Positions 8,926-20,581 are shown, counted from the first letter of the stretch. The stretch is DNA of 64,000 bases from Candidatus Copromonas faecavium (nom. illeg.) (GCA_018712915.1 DVGC01000032.1:1-64000); one strand, 5' to 3'. Numbers and translations are program-made. The notes: generated by a model from the letters alone, not told the origin.

Positions 8926-10425
8926 CTTCAGGATGGTGAATGGTATTGCTATGATAGCCGTGGAGATGTTTTCGAAAACACCTTCTGCGTCAGCAATGGC
9001 AAAGAGTACTATGTAGGTGATGACGGAATGCTGGTTCGTTCTCAGTGGGTTGAGTACGACGGAGATTACTACTTCGTAAACAGCGCCGGACAGAAGATCA
9101 CCAACGACTGGAGACTGACAACTCCTTATGAGGACGAGGATTCTGAAGAACAGTGGTTCTATTTCCAGGCTTCCGGTAAAAGAGCTGAAAACAAAAAGCT
9201 GACCATTAAGGGAAAAACCTACTTCTTTGATGCTGACGGCCAGATGCTGATTGGCTGGGTAGAAAAGAATGGTGATACTTATGAAGAAGCTGGTTCTGAC
9301 ATTACTGATGACACTAAGAGCAATTTCTATTATTGTGATGAAACTGGCGCTCGTGTTGAAAGTAACTGGATCTGGGATTATGCTCCGGATGTAGACCCGG
9401 ATGATGCTGGTTCCGATGACGAGGAACATTATTACTGGTTAAAGAGCAGCGGAAATCCTGTAACCGGAAAACAGACCAATATCAAAGGCCAGACATATAT
9501 CTTCGGTAATGACGCTAGAATGTTGACCGGATGGGTTGCTACAACTGCTACAGACAGCGATGCATATGAGGTAATTCAGGGCACCAGCGACGACGAAGAT
9601 ACTTATACTGCATTAAGCACGATTGCAGCTGAGGATAGAGAGGCTTATTATTGTACTGTAGATGACGGACATGTAAAGAAGAACAAATGGATTAAGCTGT
9701 GGAATACAGAGGATGCATATGACCAGGATGAGGATGAAGATCAGTACTGGTTCTACCTTGAGAAGAATGGTAAAGTATACATCCCGGACGCAGATGAAGT
9801 TGCAAGTCAGTCTAACGCAACTAAGTACAAATTTGAAGAAGGCAAGTTAGTATCTGATACTGCTGTAAATGTAACTGAGCATAGACTGAACGGTAAAGAT
9901 TACTTCTTCAATCAGAACGGTGAGATGGTAGCAAAATTCGTTGAGATGAATGGAAATATGTACTATCTTGGCGGCTCCGATGATGGTGTTATGAAGACAG
10001 GCAGCGTAAGCATTGCTGACGATACCGGTGAAACTTACAGATTCTATTTTGCAACAAAGGAATCTGAAGGCGGAAAGGGCGTTGGCTATACCGGAAATAA
10101 GAGTGGTAAGCTCTACTATGATGGTATGCTGATTGCTGCTGAGGACTACAGATACGAGATCGTAGAAGTTAACGGTGCATACTTTATTGTAAATCAGAGC
10201 GGTTCTATCCAGCACAGCAACACCTCTTATAAGGAAGATGGCGACACCATCATCAGAACGAGAGTTGATAAGGATGAGGATCCGGCAGGCAGTGTTGATA
10301 CCGTATTCAACGACGGAAAAGAAGACAGCCGTATGGAAGATAGCTTTGCTTCCCTTAATGATCTTCTTGATTACGACGAAAATGTTGTAACTGGCAATGC
10401 TGCTGACATGGTATACGATAACTAA
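8824..10425 (+). CDS. Secreted acidic cell-wall-binding repeat protein (choline-binding-like)
   Basis: This 533-residue protein has a Sec signal peptide cut near SFAAS (residues 24-30). The rest is aromatic Trp/Tyr/Gly repeats of the choline/glucan-binding kind (units such as GEWYCYDSRGD, GDYYFVNSAGQ, GKTYFFDADGQMLIGW). Between repeats there are strongly acidic stretches (for example EDEDSEE and DQDEDEDQ). No enzymatic domain, sortase motif or membrane anchor was found, so it is probably held to the wall by the repeats. The paralog at 10729-12339 converges on it, and their first ~230 residues are about three-quarters identical by eye. The C-terminal part is more divergent. GGAGAG stands 11 bases before the ATG. 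The ligand is inferred, not known. Confidence 0.8.
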   Translation: MRKQTKIAAVVSAAALLALGASITSFAASRGTWMLQDGEWYCYDSRGDVFENTFCVSNGKEYYVGDDGMLVRSQWVEYDGDYYFVNSAGQKITNDWRLTTPYEDEDSEEQWFYFQASGKRAENKKLTIKGKTYFFDADGQMLIGWVEKNGDTYEEAGSDITDDTKSNFYYCDETGARVESNWIWDYAPDVDPDDAGSDDEEHYYWLKSSGNPVTGKQTNIKGQTYIFGNDARMLTGWVATTATDSDAYEVIQGTSDDEDTYTALSTIAAEDREAYYCTVDDGHVKKNKWIKLWNTEDAYDQDEDEDQYWFYLEKNGKVYIPDADEVASQSNATKYKFEEGKLVSDTAVNVTEHRLNGKDYFFNQNGEMVAKFVEMNGNMYYLGGSDDGVMKTGSVSIADDTGETYRFYFATKESEGGKGVGYTGNKSGKLYYDGMLIAAEDYRYEIVEVNGAYFIVNQSGSIQHSNTSYKEDGDTIIRTRVDKDEDPAGSVDTVFNDGKEDSRMEDSFASLNDLLDYDENVVTGNAADMVYDN

Positions 10426-10456
10426 TTTCATTCCAGTGAAATTCTAATTGCAGTTT

Positions 10457-10486
10457 CGGGCGGGATTTTCCCGCCCGATTTCATTT
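10457..10486 (+). terminator. Terminator of the first wall-binding repeat gene
   Basis: CGGGCGGGA-TTT-TCCCGCCCG is a perfect GC-rich hairpin, followed by ATTTCATTTT. It lies 30 bp after the stop codon. Confidence 0.85.
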
Positions 10487-10637
10487 TCCGGAATATATAA
10501 AATTATTCTCATAGATACTAAAAACACTGCCGCAGCGTTATTGCTGCAATTTCAATTTCTCTTACAGGAACTGTTTCCTTAATTATCTTTGTCATCAAAT
10601 CATATACAAACAAATTTCTTAATTGATTGTGCCATGT

Positions 10638-10665
10638 GAAAACAGGCGGGGTATCCCCCGCCTGT
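10638..10665 (-). terminator. Terminator of the second wall-binding repeat gene
   Basis: On the minus strand ACAGGCGGGG-GATA-CCCCGCCTGT forms a 10-bp stem followed by TTTTC. It lies about 65 bp after the stop of the convergent paralog. The ~150 bp between the two terminators show no gene. Confidence 0.85.
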
Positions 10666-10728
10666 CTGTGCAATTAGAATTTCCTATTATTTAAGGTTTG
10701 TCACTTTTAAAACAGAGAAGTTATCTTC

Positions 10729-12339
10729 CTACTGCCATGTTACACTGTTGCGCAGAGCTCCTCTATCTTCACAGAATGTCGCGTCAGTGGCATCGATCAG
10801 AACGTCATCATCCTCTTCGTATTCCTTAGCAGAAGACTGAATGGAACCGCTCTTATTTACGATGAAAGTGTATTCTCCGCTCTCATGTACACCATCACTG
10901 CACTGAATGTATACAGTCTTGAGCTCATACTTTTCATCTGTTGCCTGCACAATCAAACCATGATCATACAGTTTGCCGTTTCTTGCGCCGCTAACACCTG
11001 CTGCATTATAGTAGTTTTCGCTCTTATCATCATCTGTTGCAAAGTAGAATCTGTAAGATTCTCCACCATCGTCAGTCAGAGAGACGGAACCGTCTTTTCT
11101 CTGTCCATCATCCCAGCCACCGAAGTAGTACATCTTACCGGTTTCAGGATCCTCTGCGTTGGCATCCGCCTCATTTTCCCACATCATAACAAATGAGGAA
11201 AGCATCCGGCCGTCCTGATCAAAATAGTAGGTTTTGCTGTTGATCTTCTTTTCGGCAACCTGGAATACGAGCTCATCATAGGAATCATCGTCAAATCTCT
11301 CAGAGAAAGTCTCACCTTCTCCATCTTCAAAGCTGTATCTTACGGCATACTTTGCATCGCTGGAAGAAGCAAGATCGGTCTCATCCGGAATATAAACCTT
11401 TCCGCTGCTGTTGATGTAGTACCAGTACTCATCGTTATCATCATCTTCTTCTCCGTACTGTTCATTGCTCCAGATTTTGATCCATTTGTCCTTCTTCATA
11501 TGGCCGTCATCTTCATCACCACAGAAATATACATCTACTCCAGCAAATGCAGAAAGCGGATCTCCATAGGTGCCATCAGTATCTTCATCATCTTCCCAGA
11601 TCTGGGTGTATCCGCTGTCACTGCTGGTCTGAGCCACCCAGCCAGAAAGCATCTTTCCTTCATTATCGAAGAAATAAGTCTGTCCCTTTACATTGGACTG
11701 CTTACCGGTAGCAACTTTACCGCTGCTCTTTAACCAGTAATAATGCTGCTCATCTTCACTTCCGACATCATCTGGATCTACACTGGGAGCATAGTCATAT
11801 ACCCATTCACTTTCAATACGAGCGCCATCTTCACCACAGTAATAAGTATCGTAGGAGCCCACTTCATCCGTACTTGCCTCATCCCAGCTGTCTCCATTCT
11901 CCTGAACCCAGCCAGTCAGCATTTCTCCATCACTGTTGAAGAAGTAAGTCTTGCCTTTAATGGTGAGCTTTTTGTCCTCGGCTCTCTTACCGGTGGACTG
12001 GAAATAGAACCACTGCTCCTCAGAATCATCATCATCGTAAGGAGTGGTTAATCTCCAGTCGTTGGTGATCTTCTGTCCGGCGCTGTTTACGAAGTAGTAA
12101 TCTCCGTCATCCTCAACCCACTGAGAACGAACCAGCATTCCGTCATCACCTACATAATACTCTTTGCCATTGCTAAGGCAGAAGGTATTCTCATAGGGGT
12201 CTCCGCTGCTGTCATAGCAGTACCACTCGCCATCAACCAACATCCAGGTTCCTCTGGAAGCTGCGAAAGAAGTGATGGAAGCGCCTAATGCCAGCAGGGC
12301 TGCAGATACAACGGCAGCAATCTTAGTCTGCTTTCTCAT
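10729..12339 (-). CDS. Secreted acidic cell-wall-binding repeat protein, paralog in inverted orientation
   Basis: This 536-residue paralog has the same signal peptide, minus one Ala, and the same build: aromatic repeats such as GEWYCYDSSGD, GDYYFVNSAGQ and GKTYFFNSDGEMLTGW with acidic spacers (EEDDDNDEYW). It diverges in the second half, and the last ~20 residues (ending NSVTWQ) do not resemble the other copy (ending MVYDN). It is read from a good promoter (12404-12432). It stands next to the CDP-choline gene, which fits a protein that binds phosphocholine-decorated glycan. That ligand is inferred from context only. Confidence 0.8.
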   Translation of the reverse strand: MRKQTKIAAVVSAALLALGASITSFAASRGTWMLVDGEWYCYDSSGDPYENTFCLSNGKEYYVGDDGMLVRSQWVEDDGDYYFVNSAGQKITNDWRLTTPYDDDDSEEQWFYFQSTGKRAEDKKLTIKGKTYFFNSDGEMLTGWVQENGDSWDEASTDEVGSYDTYYCGEDGARIESEWVYDYAPSVDPDDVGSEDEQHYYWLKSSGKVATGKQSNVKGQTYFFDNEGKMLSGWVAQTSSDSGYTQIWEDDEDTDGTYGDPLSAFAGVDVYFCGDEDDGHMKKDKWIKIWSNEQYGEEDDDNDEYWYYINSSGKVYIPDETDLASSSDAKYAVRYSFEDGEGETFSERFDDDSYDELVFQVAEKKINSKTYYFDQDGRMLSSFVMMWENEADANAEDPETGKMYYFGGWDDGQRKDGSVSLTDDGGESYRFYFATDDDKSENYYNAAGVSGARNGKLYDHGLIVQATDEKYELKTVYIQCSDGVHESGEYTFIVNKSGSIQSSAKEYEEDDDVLIDATDATFCEDRGALRNSVTWQ

Positions 12340-12428
12340 AATGAATGCACTCTCCTTTTTTCTTTTTGAAACGCTTTGAAATTCCTAATTGCATTACGAG
12401 GCCATTATACTTCGTATAAGTGAAATTA
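12241..12428 (-). repeat. Right arm of the ~190-bp inverted repeat
   Basis: Near-perfect reverse complement of 8735-8925. It includes the -10 box, leader, ribosome binding site and signal-peptide codons. The repeats point towards each other across 3.3 kb that contain both gene bodies and both terminators. Confidence 0.85.
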
Positions 12429-12432
12429 TCAA
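12404..12432 (-). promoter_or_regulatory. Promoter of the second wall-binding repeat gene
   Basis: On the minus strand TTGATA (12427-12432), a 17-bp spacer and TATAAT (12404-12409) form a near-consensus sigma-A promoter. An A-rich tract, AATTTGTA followed by a run of A, lies just upstream (12434-12449) and could act as an UP element. A nearly identical tract occurs upstream of the GH25 gene at 21613-21629. Confidence 0.8.
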
Positions 12433-12449
12433 TAGTTTTTTTACAAATT

Positions 12450-12648
12450 TTGCACTTTCTGCAAACTTTATAACCTGACTCTTTCCTCACAAAAAATATT
12501 ATGTACCTCGGATACAGGCACATTATAATATAATTTCTTAAGAAATACCATAACTTTTCTCTGTTTATTTTCTTACGTAATTTTTACTTTTTGCCTCGTT
12601 TTTGCCGAAATTGTACCAATATCAGTACAATCAACAACTTTTCTTTCC
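12450..12648. other. AT-rich divergent gap with an inverted repeat TTGTAC-N8-GTACAA
   Basis: No gene is visible here. At 12611-12630 lies a perfect 6-8-6 inverted repeat, TTGTAC..GTACAA, 19 bp upstream of the -35 of the LicC/LicA gene. Its position suits a regulator binding site. Confidence 0.45.
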
Positions 12649-12676
12649 TTGCTTTTCCCGTTCAATGTGTTATAAT
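12649..12676 (+). promoter_or_regulatory. Promoter of the LicC/LicA fusion gene
   Basis: TTGCTT (12649-12654), a 16-bp spacer and TATAAT (12671-12676). The transcript would have a ~185-nt leader before the AGGAGG site at the ATG. I see no recognised riboswitch in it. Confidence 0.65.
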
Positions 12677-12867
12677 GTTCATATATTTTTGTTTTGATTT
12701 ATTTTTGAACATAGTTCCTGCCTGATTCAATCCGGAAATAAAATATGCCTTTTTTCTTTTATTTAAAACTGCCGGGAAGCAGCAGCAGCTTTTTCCCGCC
12801 TTGAATCAGCTTATAATTATGCATTCCTGCTCTCTATATATTTTCATTTTTTAGGAGGAACTCATCC

Positions 12868-14706
12868 ATGGACCGTTATGGGCTGCTATGCAGAAATATC
12901 TATGAAAACAATAAAATCACTCAGCGGGAAATGGCCTCTGCCCTGGGGCTGTCTCTTGGAACCTGCAACCGACTGATTCGGGAAGGGCAGGAGCTTCATC
13001 TTTTCTCTTATGATTCTGAGAATGCTTCTTATTCGCTTATGAAAAAGGGAGTGGAGCTGCTGCAAGCCTACCGGATGGACAGCGCGGTGATTTTGGCCGC
13101 CGGATTCGGCTCCCGCTTCGTGCCCCTGACATTTGAAACGCCAAAGGGACTTCTGGAGGTATTCGGCGAACGAATGATTGAGCGTCAGATTCGTCAGCTC
13201 CAGGAAGCAGGTATCATGGACATTACCATTGTCGTTGGTTATCTGAAAGAAAAATTTGACTACCTGATCGACAAGTATGGTGTCAAGCTGCTGTATAACC
13301 CGGAATACCACAATAAGAACACGTTGGCCACAGTTTATCATGCCAGAGATTGCTTCAAGGGAAAAAACACCTATCTCCTGTCTTCTGATAACTGGATCCG
13401 GAATAATGTATACCATACCTATGAGTGCGGAGCATGGTATTCCTCCGTTTATATGGAGGGAAACACCTCCGAATGGTGTCTTGATTTTAATAAAAAGGGG
13501 CAGCTGACCGGAGCCCGTATCGGCGGACATGATTCCTGGGTTATGTATGGTCCAGTCTATCTTTCCAAAGAATTTTCTGAAGATTTTTTCCCGGTTCTAG
13601 AAGCCTATTATAAGACTCCCGGTACAGAGCAGATGTATTGGGAACAGGTGCTCCTGGATCTGCTTAATGGAACTGTACAGGAACAGCTCCCGGAAGTCAG
13701 AGAATACAATGTACCGGAAATATATATCAACCGCCAGCCAGCGGATCAGATTTACGAATTTGAAAACCTGGAAGAACTGCGTGTTTTCGATGAAAAATAC
13801 CTTCACCGCTCAGACAGCCAGGCCATGGAGCTGATTTCCAGTGTGCTGAATGTTCCAGAATCAGAAATTACGGGGCTGCGATGCCTGAAAGCCGGCATGA
13901 CCAATAAATCTTTCCTTTTTCAGGTCAAGGGTAACTCATACATCTGCCGGATTCCCGGACCAGGAACCGAGCTGCTGATCAATCGCCGTCAGGAAAAGGC
14001 CTCTTACGACGCCGTAAAGGACCTTGGGATCACAGAACATGTGATTTATATGAATGCAGACACAGGATATAAGATTTCAGAATACTATGAAGGCGCAAGA
14101 AACTGTGACGCAAGGAATCCGGAAGACATCAGGCAGTGCATGGCTCTTATCCGAAAGCTTCATCATTCCGGTGTCCATGTGGAGCATACCTTCGATATCC
14201 GGGAACGAATCGGCTTCTACGAATCTTTGTGCAAGGGTTATGAATCCAGACTCTTCGAAGATTACTCCGATGTCCGCAGACATATGAATCTGCTGATGGA
14301 CCGGCTGGATAAAATGGGAAGGACGAAGGTTCTCTCTCACATTGACAGTGTATGTGACAATTTTCTTTTCCTCCCCAGCGGAGAACTGCGTCTCATCGAC
14401 TGGGAATACGCCGGAATGTGCGATCCGTTGATTGATGTCAGTATGTGCGCCATCTATTCTTATTATAATGATGCAGAAGCAGAGAATCTGTTGTCCGTAT
14501 ACCTGGGACGGCAGGCGAACAGCGAAGAACGCTTTGTTTATTATTCTTACATTGCACTCGGAGGATTTCTCTGGTGTCTGTGGGCTGTTTATAAAAGCAG
14601 CATCGGGGAGGAATTTGGCGAATACACGCTGACCATGTACCGGTATGCTAAAAATTATTACAAAAAAATCATCACATCTCCTGAGTTCCTGACGATAGGC
14701 CTATAG
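12868..14706 (+). CDS. HTH - choline-phosphate cytidylyltransferase - choline kinase fusion (LicC/LicA type)
   Basis: This 612-residue protein has three parts. Residues 1-60 are a winged-helix-like DNA-binding segment (ITQREMASALGLSLGTCNRLI). Residues 70-300 are a nucleotidyltransferase of the LicC type (LAAGFGSRFVP at 76-86, TPKGLLEVFG at 91-100). Residues 330-600 are an aminoglycoside/choline kinase fold with the catalytic loop HIDSVCDN (491-498) and the metal-binding IDWEYAG near 509. It is predicted to phosphorylate choline and load it with CTP, giving CDP-choline for decoration of surface glycan. LicC and LicA are separate in Haemophilus and pneumococcus. No LicD transferase or choline transporter is in the window. 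The substrate could be another amino alcohol such as ethanolamine. Confidence 0.75.
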   Translation: MDRYGLLCRNIYENNKITQREMASALGLSLGTCNRLIREGQELHLFSYDSENASYSLMKKGVELLQAYRMDSAVILAAGFGSRFVPLTFETPKGLLEVFGERMIERQIRQLQEAGIMDITIVVGYLKEKFDYLIDKYGVKLLYNPEYHNKNTLATVYHARDCFKGKNTYLLSSDNWIRNNVYHTYECGAWYSSVYMEGNTSEWCLDFNKKGQLTGARIGGHDSWVMYGPVYLSKEFSEDFFPVLEAYYKTPGTEQMYWEQVLLDLLNGTVQEQLPEVREYNVPEIYINRQPADQIYEFENLEELRVFDEKYLHRSDSQAMELISSVLNVPESEITGLRCLKAGMTNKSFLFQVKGNSYICRIPGPGTELLINRRQEKASYDAVKDLGITEHVIYMNADTGYKISEYYEGARNCDARNPEDIRQCMALIRKLHHSGVHVEHTFDIRERIGFYESLCKGYESRLFEDYSDVRRHMNLLMDRLDKMGRTKVLSHIDSVCDNFLFLPSGELRLIDWEYAGMCDPLIDVSMCAIYSYYNDAEAENLLSVYLGRQANSEERFVYYSYIALGGFLWCLWAVYKSSIGEEFGEYTLTMYRYAKNYYKKIITSPEFLTIGL

Positions 14707-14793
14707 GTTTTTGTTTCACAGCAAGATTCTGCGTTCCGAAATCATCCTCAGGCCGATTCAGGAATCACGCTCAAAACCTCACCGTAACATAAC

Positions 14794-14846
14794 AAAAAGA
14801 GGACTGGTTGGCACAAACAGTGCTCCTTTGACCCGTCCTCTTTTTT
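14794..14846. terminator. Bidirectional terminator between LicC/LicA gene and atp operon
   Basis: AAAAAGAGGAC pairs with GTCCTCTTTTTT around a ~30-base loop. The plus side ends in TTTTTT and the minus side in TTTTT, so it serves both convergent transcripts. Confidence 0.85.
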
Positions 14847-14995
14847 GATGCTGTTTTTGCCTTTATTCAGATTTCCGCCTTCCTTACTTCCTATTTCCCC
14901 TATTCAGGAACATGCAAAACAGCGGCCATCCCAAAACAACAGCTGCCTTGAAGCCGCAGCCGCCGGCCAATTTCAAAAGTTCTCCCCCGCTGCAA
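14847..14995. other. Gap between terminator and atpC
   Basis: 149 bases with no recognisable gene or signal. It is the 3' untranslated region of the atp operon. Confidence 0.4.
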
Positions 14996-15412
14996 TCACC
15001 GGATTTCATATTTTCCGGCTTCTTTCAGCCGGGCCATGGCTCTTGCCAGAGACGCGCGGGAAACATGGTATTCCTGGATGCTCTGCTTCTGGCGCAGCTG
15101 CTCCACCGCCCTCTCGTAAGCTTGCTGGGCACGGACAGCGTCAATGTCTTCCGGACGCTCCGCCGTATCCACCAGCATGGTCACCCGGTTGTTGGCAATA
15201 TGGACAAATCCCACGCCCACAACCGCTACTTTCCAGTCCGAATCCTCGCTGGTTTTGCAGCGGACCTCCCCCTCTTTGGTGGCAATAACCATATTTTCAT
15301 GATGAGCCAGAATTTCCCGGCTCCCATCCAGAGCCGGAACAATCAAATCCACACATTTTCCGTCATAAAACACTTTATCAGTGGCTATGACCTTCAGGCT
15401 GAATGTATTCAT
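14996..15412 (-). CDS. atpC: F1Fo ATP synthase epsilon subunit
   Basis: This 138-residue subunit of the F1 central stalk couples rotation and can inhibit ATP hydrolysis. An N-terminal beta-sandwich (FSLKVIATDKVFYDGK.. ILAHHENMV) is followed by two C-terminal helices rich in Arg/Ala. Length is normal. GGAGGGAACCGCATT precedes the ATG. It is the last gene of the atp operon, 47 bp after atpD. Confidence 0.92.
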   Translation of the reverse strand: MNTFSLKVIATDKVFYDGKCVDLIVPALDGSREILAHHENMVIATKEGEVRCKTSEDSDWKVAVVGVGFVHIANNRVTMLVDTAERPEDIDAVRAQQAYERAVEQLRQKQSIQEYHVSRASLARAMARLKEAGKYEIR

Positions 15413-15459
15413 AATGCGGTTCCCTCCTACAGAAGCCAGCCATTATATCTGTCTCGCAC

Positions 15460-17789
<2,330 letters not shown>

Positions 17790-17803
17790 GAATTACTCCC
17801 CTC

Positions 17804-19819
17804 CTATTTCCAGGTCTTTTTAAACTCCCGTACTGCATTCAGAATCTGCTCATTCAGTTCGTCATCCAGCGTCTGATTCATCTCGATGACCCGTCCGATT
17901 TCCGGATGCTCATTCTGCATATATTCCAGAAGCTTCATCTGGAAGTCCTTCACCTGATCAATGGGAAGATCAATGAAAAGCCGTCCATTGGCGGCGCAGA
18001 GGGTAATCACCTGCTCCGCAAGGCTTAAAGGCCGCTCCAGAGGCTGCTTCAGCAGTTCCATCAGCGCACGTCCATGGGCCAGCTGCTCTTTCGTTGTATT
18101 GTCCAAATCGGAGGAAAACTGCGTAAATACCTCCATCTCCCGGTACTGAGCCAAATCAATTCGGATGCTGCCGGCTGCCTTTTTCATGGCCTTTGTCTGG
18201 GCAGCCCCGCCCACACGCGAAACGGAAAGCCCCACATTAACCGCCGGGCGCATGCCGGAGAAAAACAGGTCACTCTCCAGGAAAATCTGGCCGTCGGTAA
18301 TGGAAATGACGTTGGTCGGAATATATGCCGACACATCGCCGGCCTGGGTTTCGATAATCGGAAGGGCCGTAATGGAACCGCCTCCTTTTTCACTGCTTAA
18401 ACGGGCAGAACGCTCCAAAAGTCTGGAGTGGAGATAGAATACGTCTCCAGGATAAGCCTCACGGCCCGGGGAACGCTCCAGAAGCAGAGACAGAGCACGG
18501 TAAGCCACTGCATGCTTGGATAAGTCATCATAGACAATCAGCACGTCTTTTCCCTGATGCATAAAATACTCTGCCAGTGCCGTTCCCGAATACGGTGCGA
18601 TATACTGCAGAGGCGCCGGATCGCTGGCCGTAGCAGAAAGAACGATGGAATATTTCATGGCATCATGCTTCTTCAGCGTATTCACCAGCTTGGCAACGGT
18701 GGACGCCTTCTGGCCAATGGCCACGTAGATGCAGATCACGTCCTTGTCCTTCTGATTCAAAATCGTATCCAGAGCAATGGACGTCTTTCCCGTCTGCCTG
18801 TCGCCGATGATCAGTTCTCTCTGGCCGCGGCCGATGGGAAACATGGAGTCGATGGACAAAATTCCTGTCTCCAGAGGTTCGCTTACCGACTGCCGCTCCA
18901 CAATAGAGGGCGCCGGTTCTTCCACCGGCCGGTAGCCATCCTCTTTGATCGGACCTTCTCCATCAATGGGTGCACCCAAAGCGTCAATTACCCGTCCTTT
19001 AAATCCATCGCCCACCGGGATTCCTGCCCGCTTTCCCGTACGAACCACCCGGGAGCCCTCCCGGATTTCCGTGTCACGGCCGAAAAGGATGCAGCTGATT
19101 TCCTTTCTCTTAATATCCTGCACCATTCCCTTGACGCCGCAGTCAAAAAGGACAATCTCCCCATAAACTGCATGGTCAATGCCGTCAATGTTGACAATCC
19201 CGTCACCCACCCAGGTAACGGTACCCACTTCCATCTCCCTGGCCGTCAGGTTAAACTCCTCAATCTCGCTTCTCAGAATAGAAATAATATTTTCGCCGCT
19301 CAGAGAAAGCTTCTGCTGATCTTCCTTCAGCTTCTGCTGAATCTGGCGCATCCGGCCATTGGCGCTCCAGTCAATAACTTCGTTGCCGGCCTGAATAATA
19401 AAACCGCTTCCAAGAGACAGGTCCTTCCTGGTCTCAAAAATCATGTCCTCCCGGCCGTACCGCCTGGACACATAATTTTTAATTCCGGAAAGCTCCTCCT
19501 CCGTCGGCGGGGTCACATATGACAAAACCACCTTAAAACTCTGCCTTTTTTCCGAAGCGGAACCGGTATAGGCCTCCATAATCTGGTCCCATAATTCCAC
19601 ATCGTCGTTATCGCAGAGAATCTTTAAAAAGTCCCGTATTGCCGCGGGAAATACTTTATCAATCACCCGATGCTTAGCAGCAAGGGAAACCGCCGGATTT
19701 TCAAAATCCAGCTTTACCTGAGGCACCGCAAGAAAAATGTCATTAGCCTGCCCTGCCACATCGGAGGTGATTTTTAATTCATGCATCTTCTCCGCATAAT
19801 CCGCTGCTTTCCTAATCAC
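17804..19819 (-). CDS. F1 ATP synthase delta-alpha fusion protein
   Basis: This single 671-residue frame contains two F1 subunits. Residues 1-175 are a full delta subunit (OSCP): N-terminal helical part, then the C-terminal segment [20 protein letters not shown]. Without any stop, residues 180-671 are a full alpha subunit: [16 protein letters not shown]-loop GDRQTGKTS, and the C-terminal helical domain. The start is GTG at 19819 with GGAGAGATAAAT before it, 2 bp after atpF. In other bacteria atpH and atpA are separate, and F1 needs one delta per three alpha. The only nearby internal start is an ATG at the delta C-terminus (GRMRQIQQ), and it lacks a good ribosome site. A sequencing deletion could mimic this, but the join is clean and keeps both domains intact. 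Confidence 0.9.
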   Translation of the reverse strand: MIRKAADYAEKMHELKITSDVAGQANDIFLAVPQVKLDFENPAVSLAAKHRVIDKVFPAAIRDFLKILCDNDDVELWDQIMEAYTGSASEKRQSFKVVLSYVTPPTEEELSGIKNYVSRRYGREDMIFETRKDLSLGSGFIIQAGNEVIDWSANGRMRQIQQKLKEDQQKLSLSGENIISILRSEIEEFNLTAREMEVGTVTWVGDGIVNIDGIDHAVYGEIVLFDCGVKGMVQDIKRKEISCILFGRDTEIREGSRVVRTGKRAGIPVGDGFKGRVIDALGAPIDGEGPIKEDGYRPVEEPAPSIVERQSVSEPLETGILSIDSMFPIGRGQRELIIGDRQTGKTSIALDTILNQKDKDVICIYVAIGQKASTVAKLVNTLKKHDAMKYSIVLSATASDPAPLQYIAPYSGTALAEYFMHQGKDVLIVYDDLSKHAVAYRALSLLLERSPGREAYPGDVFYLHSRLLERSARLSSEKGGGSITALPIIETQAGDVSAYIPTNVISITDGQIFLESDLFFSGMRPAVNVGLSVSRVGGAAQTKAMKKAAGSIRIDLAQYREMEVFTQFSSDLDNTTKEQLAHGRALMELLKQPLERPLSLAEQVITLCAANGRLFIDLPIDQVKDFQMKLLEYMQNEHPEIGRVIEMNQTLDDELNEQILNAVREFKKTWK

Positions 19820-19821
19820 AT

Positions 19822-20310
19822 TTATCTCTCCATTCCGCCTGTTTTTGTAAGGAACTGCTGATACAGCTTCCGATCCTCATCCTCTCCGGTCTTGGAAGCT
19901 ACCAGCTTTGCCGTCGCCGCCATTACCAGATCCGCAATCTGCCTCTGGGCCTGCTCCATCTGCTTCTCCTGTTCATACTTGGAGCGGGCTCTGGCCTCAT
20001 TCAGAAGCTGATCTGCCTTGGTCTGGGCCTGAGCCATTAACCGGTCGTATTCCTCGCCGGCCTTCTGTCTGGCCTCACCCAGCATGTCTGCCCTGGTCTG
20101 ATTAATCTCCGTCATTGCAGCCTCTGCCTCCTGCTGGAGCTGTTCAGCCGACTGTCTGGCTGTCTCCGCATCGGCATACTGCTTATCGATTTCTGCCTGT
20201 CTTGCATCCAGAATTTTGTGGACAGGCTGATATAAAAATTTTCTGTAGATTGCATAGATAATCAGCATATTAATGATTGTCCATACAAGATTCAAATCAA
20301 GTCTCAGCAT
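19822..20310 (-). CDS. atpF: F1Fo ATP synthase b subunit
   Basis: This 162-residue stator subunit has one N-terminal membrane helix ([17 protein letters not shown]) followed by a long charged, Ala/Gln/Glu-rich coiled coil. It links Fo to the delta domain at the top of F1. There is a single b gene, so b would be a homodimer. It sits between atpE (22 bp away) and the delta-alpha gene. Confidence 0.92.
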   Translation of the reverse strand: MLRLDLNLVWTIINMLIIYAIYRKFLYQPVHKILDARQAEIDKQYADAETARQSAEQLQQEAEAAMTEINQTRADMLGEARQKAGEEYDRLMAQAQTKADQLLNEARARSKYEQEKQMEQAQRQIADLVMAATAKLVASKTGEDEDRKLYQQFLTKTGGMER

Positions 20311-20332
20311 TGCGTTCTTCCTCCTTTAAGGC

Positions 20333-20554
20333 TTACTGCAGGAAGAAAATAATCAGGATTGCCACAACCAGGCCGAAAATTGCCGTTCCTTCTGCCAGAG
20401 CACCGCCAAGAAGCAGAGTCTTTGTAATTTTGCTCTCTGCCTCCGGCTGTCTCGCTACTGCCTCTGCAGCCTTTCCCGTTGCGATTCCGATTCCGATTCC
20501 GCCGCCGATGCATGCCAGTGCTGCAATACCTGCTCCAATTGCTGTTAAACTCAT
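20333..20554 (-). CDS. atpE: F1Fo ATP synthase c subunit (proteolipid)
   Basis: This 73-residue hairpin of two membrane helices forms the rotor ring. The start is the ATG at 20554, because GGAGG lies 5 bases before it. The in-frame ATG at 20566 contains that site and is unlikely to be used. The loop is ARQPEA and the ion-binding Glu lies in LAEGTAIFG. The first helix reads [13 protein letters not shown]. It lacks the Gln that Na+-binding rings have at this place (GVGQG), and Gly replaces Ser after the Glu. That points to proton coupling. Confidence 0.92.
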   Translation of the reverse strand: MSLTAIGAGIAALACIGGGIGIGIATGKAAEAVARQPEAESKITKTLLLGGALAEGTAIFGLVVAILIIFFLQ

Positions 20555-20581
20555 AATGTCCTCCATTCCGCCGCATAAAGC

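Noticed and set aside
10729-10800. Frameshift at the 3' end of the second wall-binding gene
   Set aside because: The last residues differ from the paralog and another frame would give a short NMAVGR-like end. The upstream sequence has diverged too much to show that a base was gained or lost.
18557-19522. Long plus-strand frame opposite the delta-alpha gene
   Set aside because: It is the complement of a highly conserved coding region and has no start signals. The same holds for 16983-17738.
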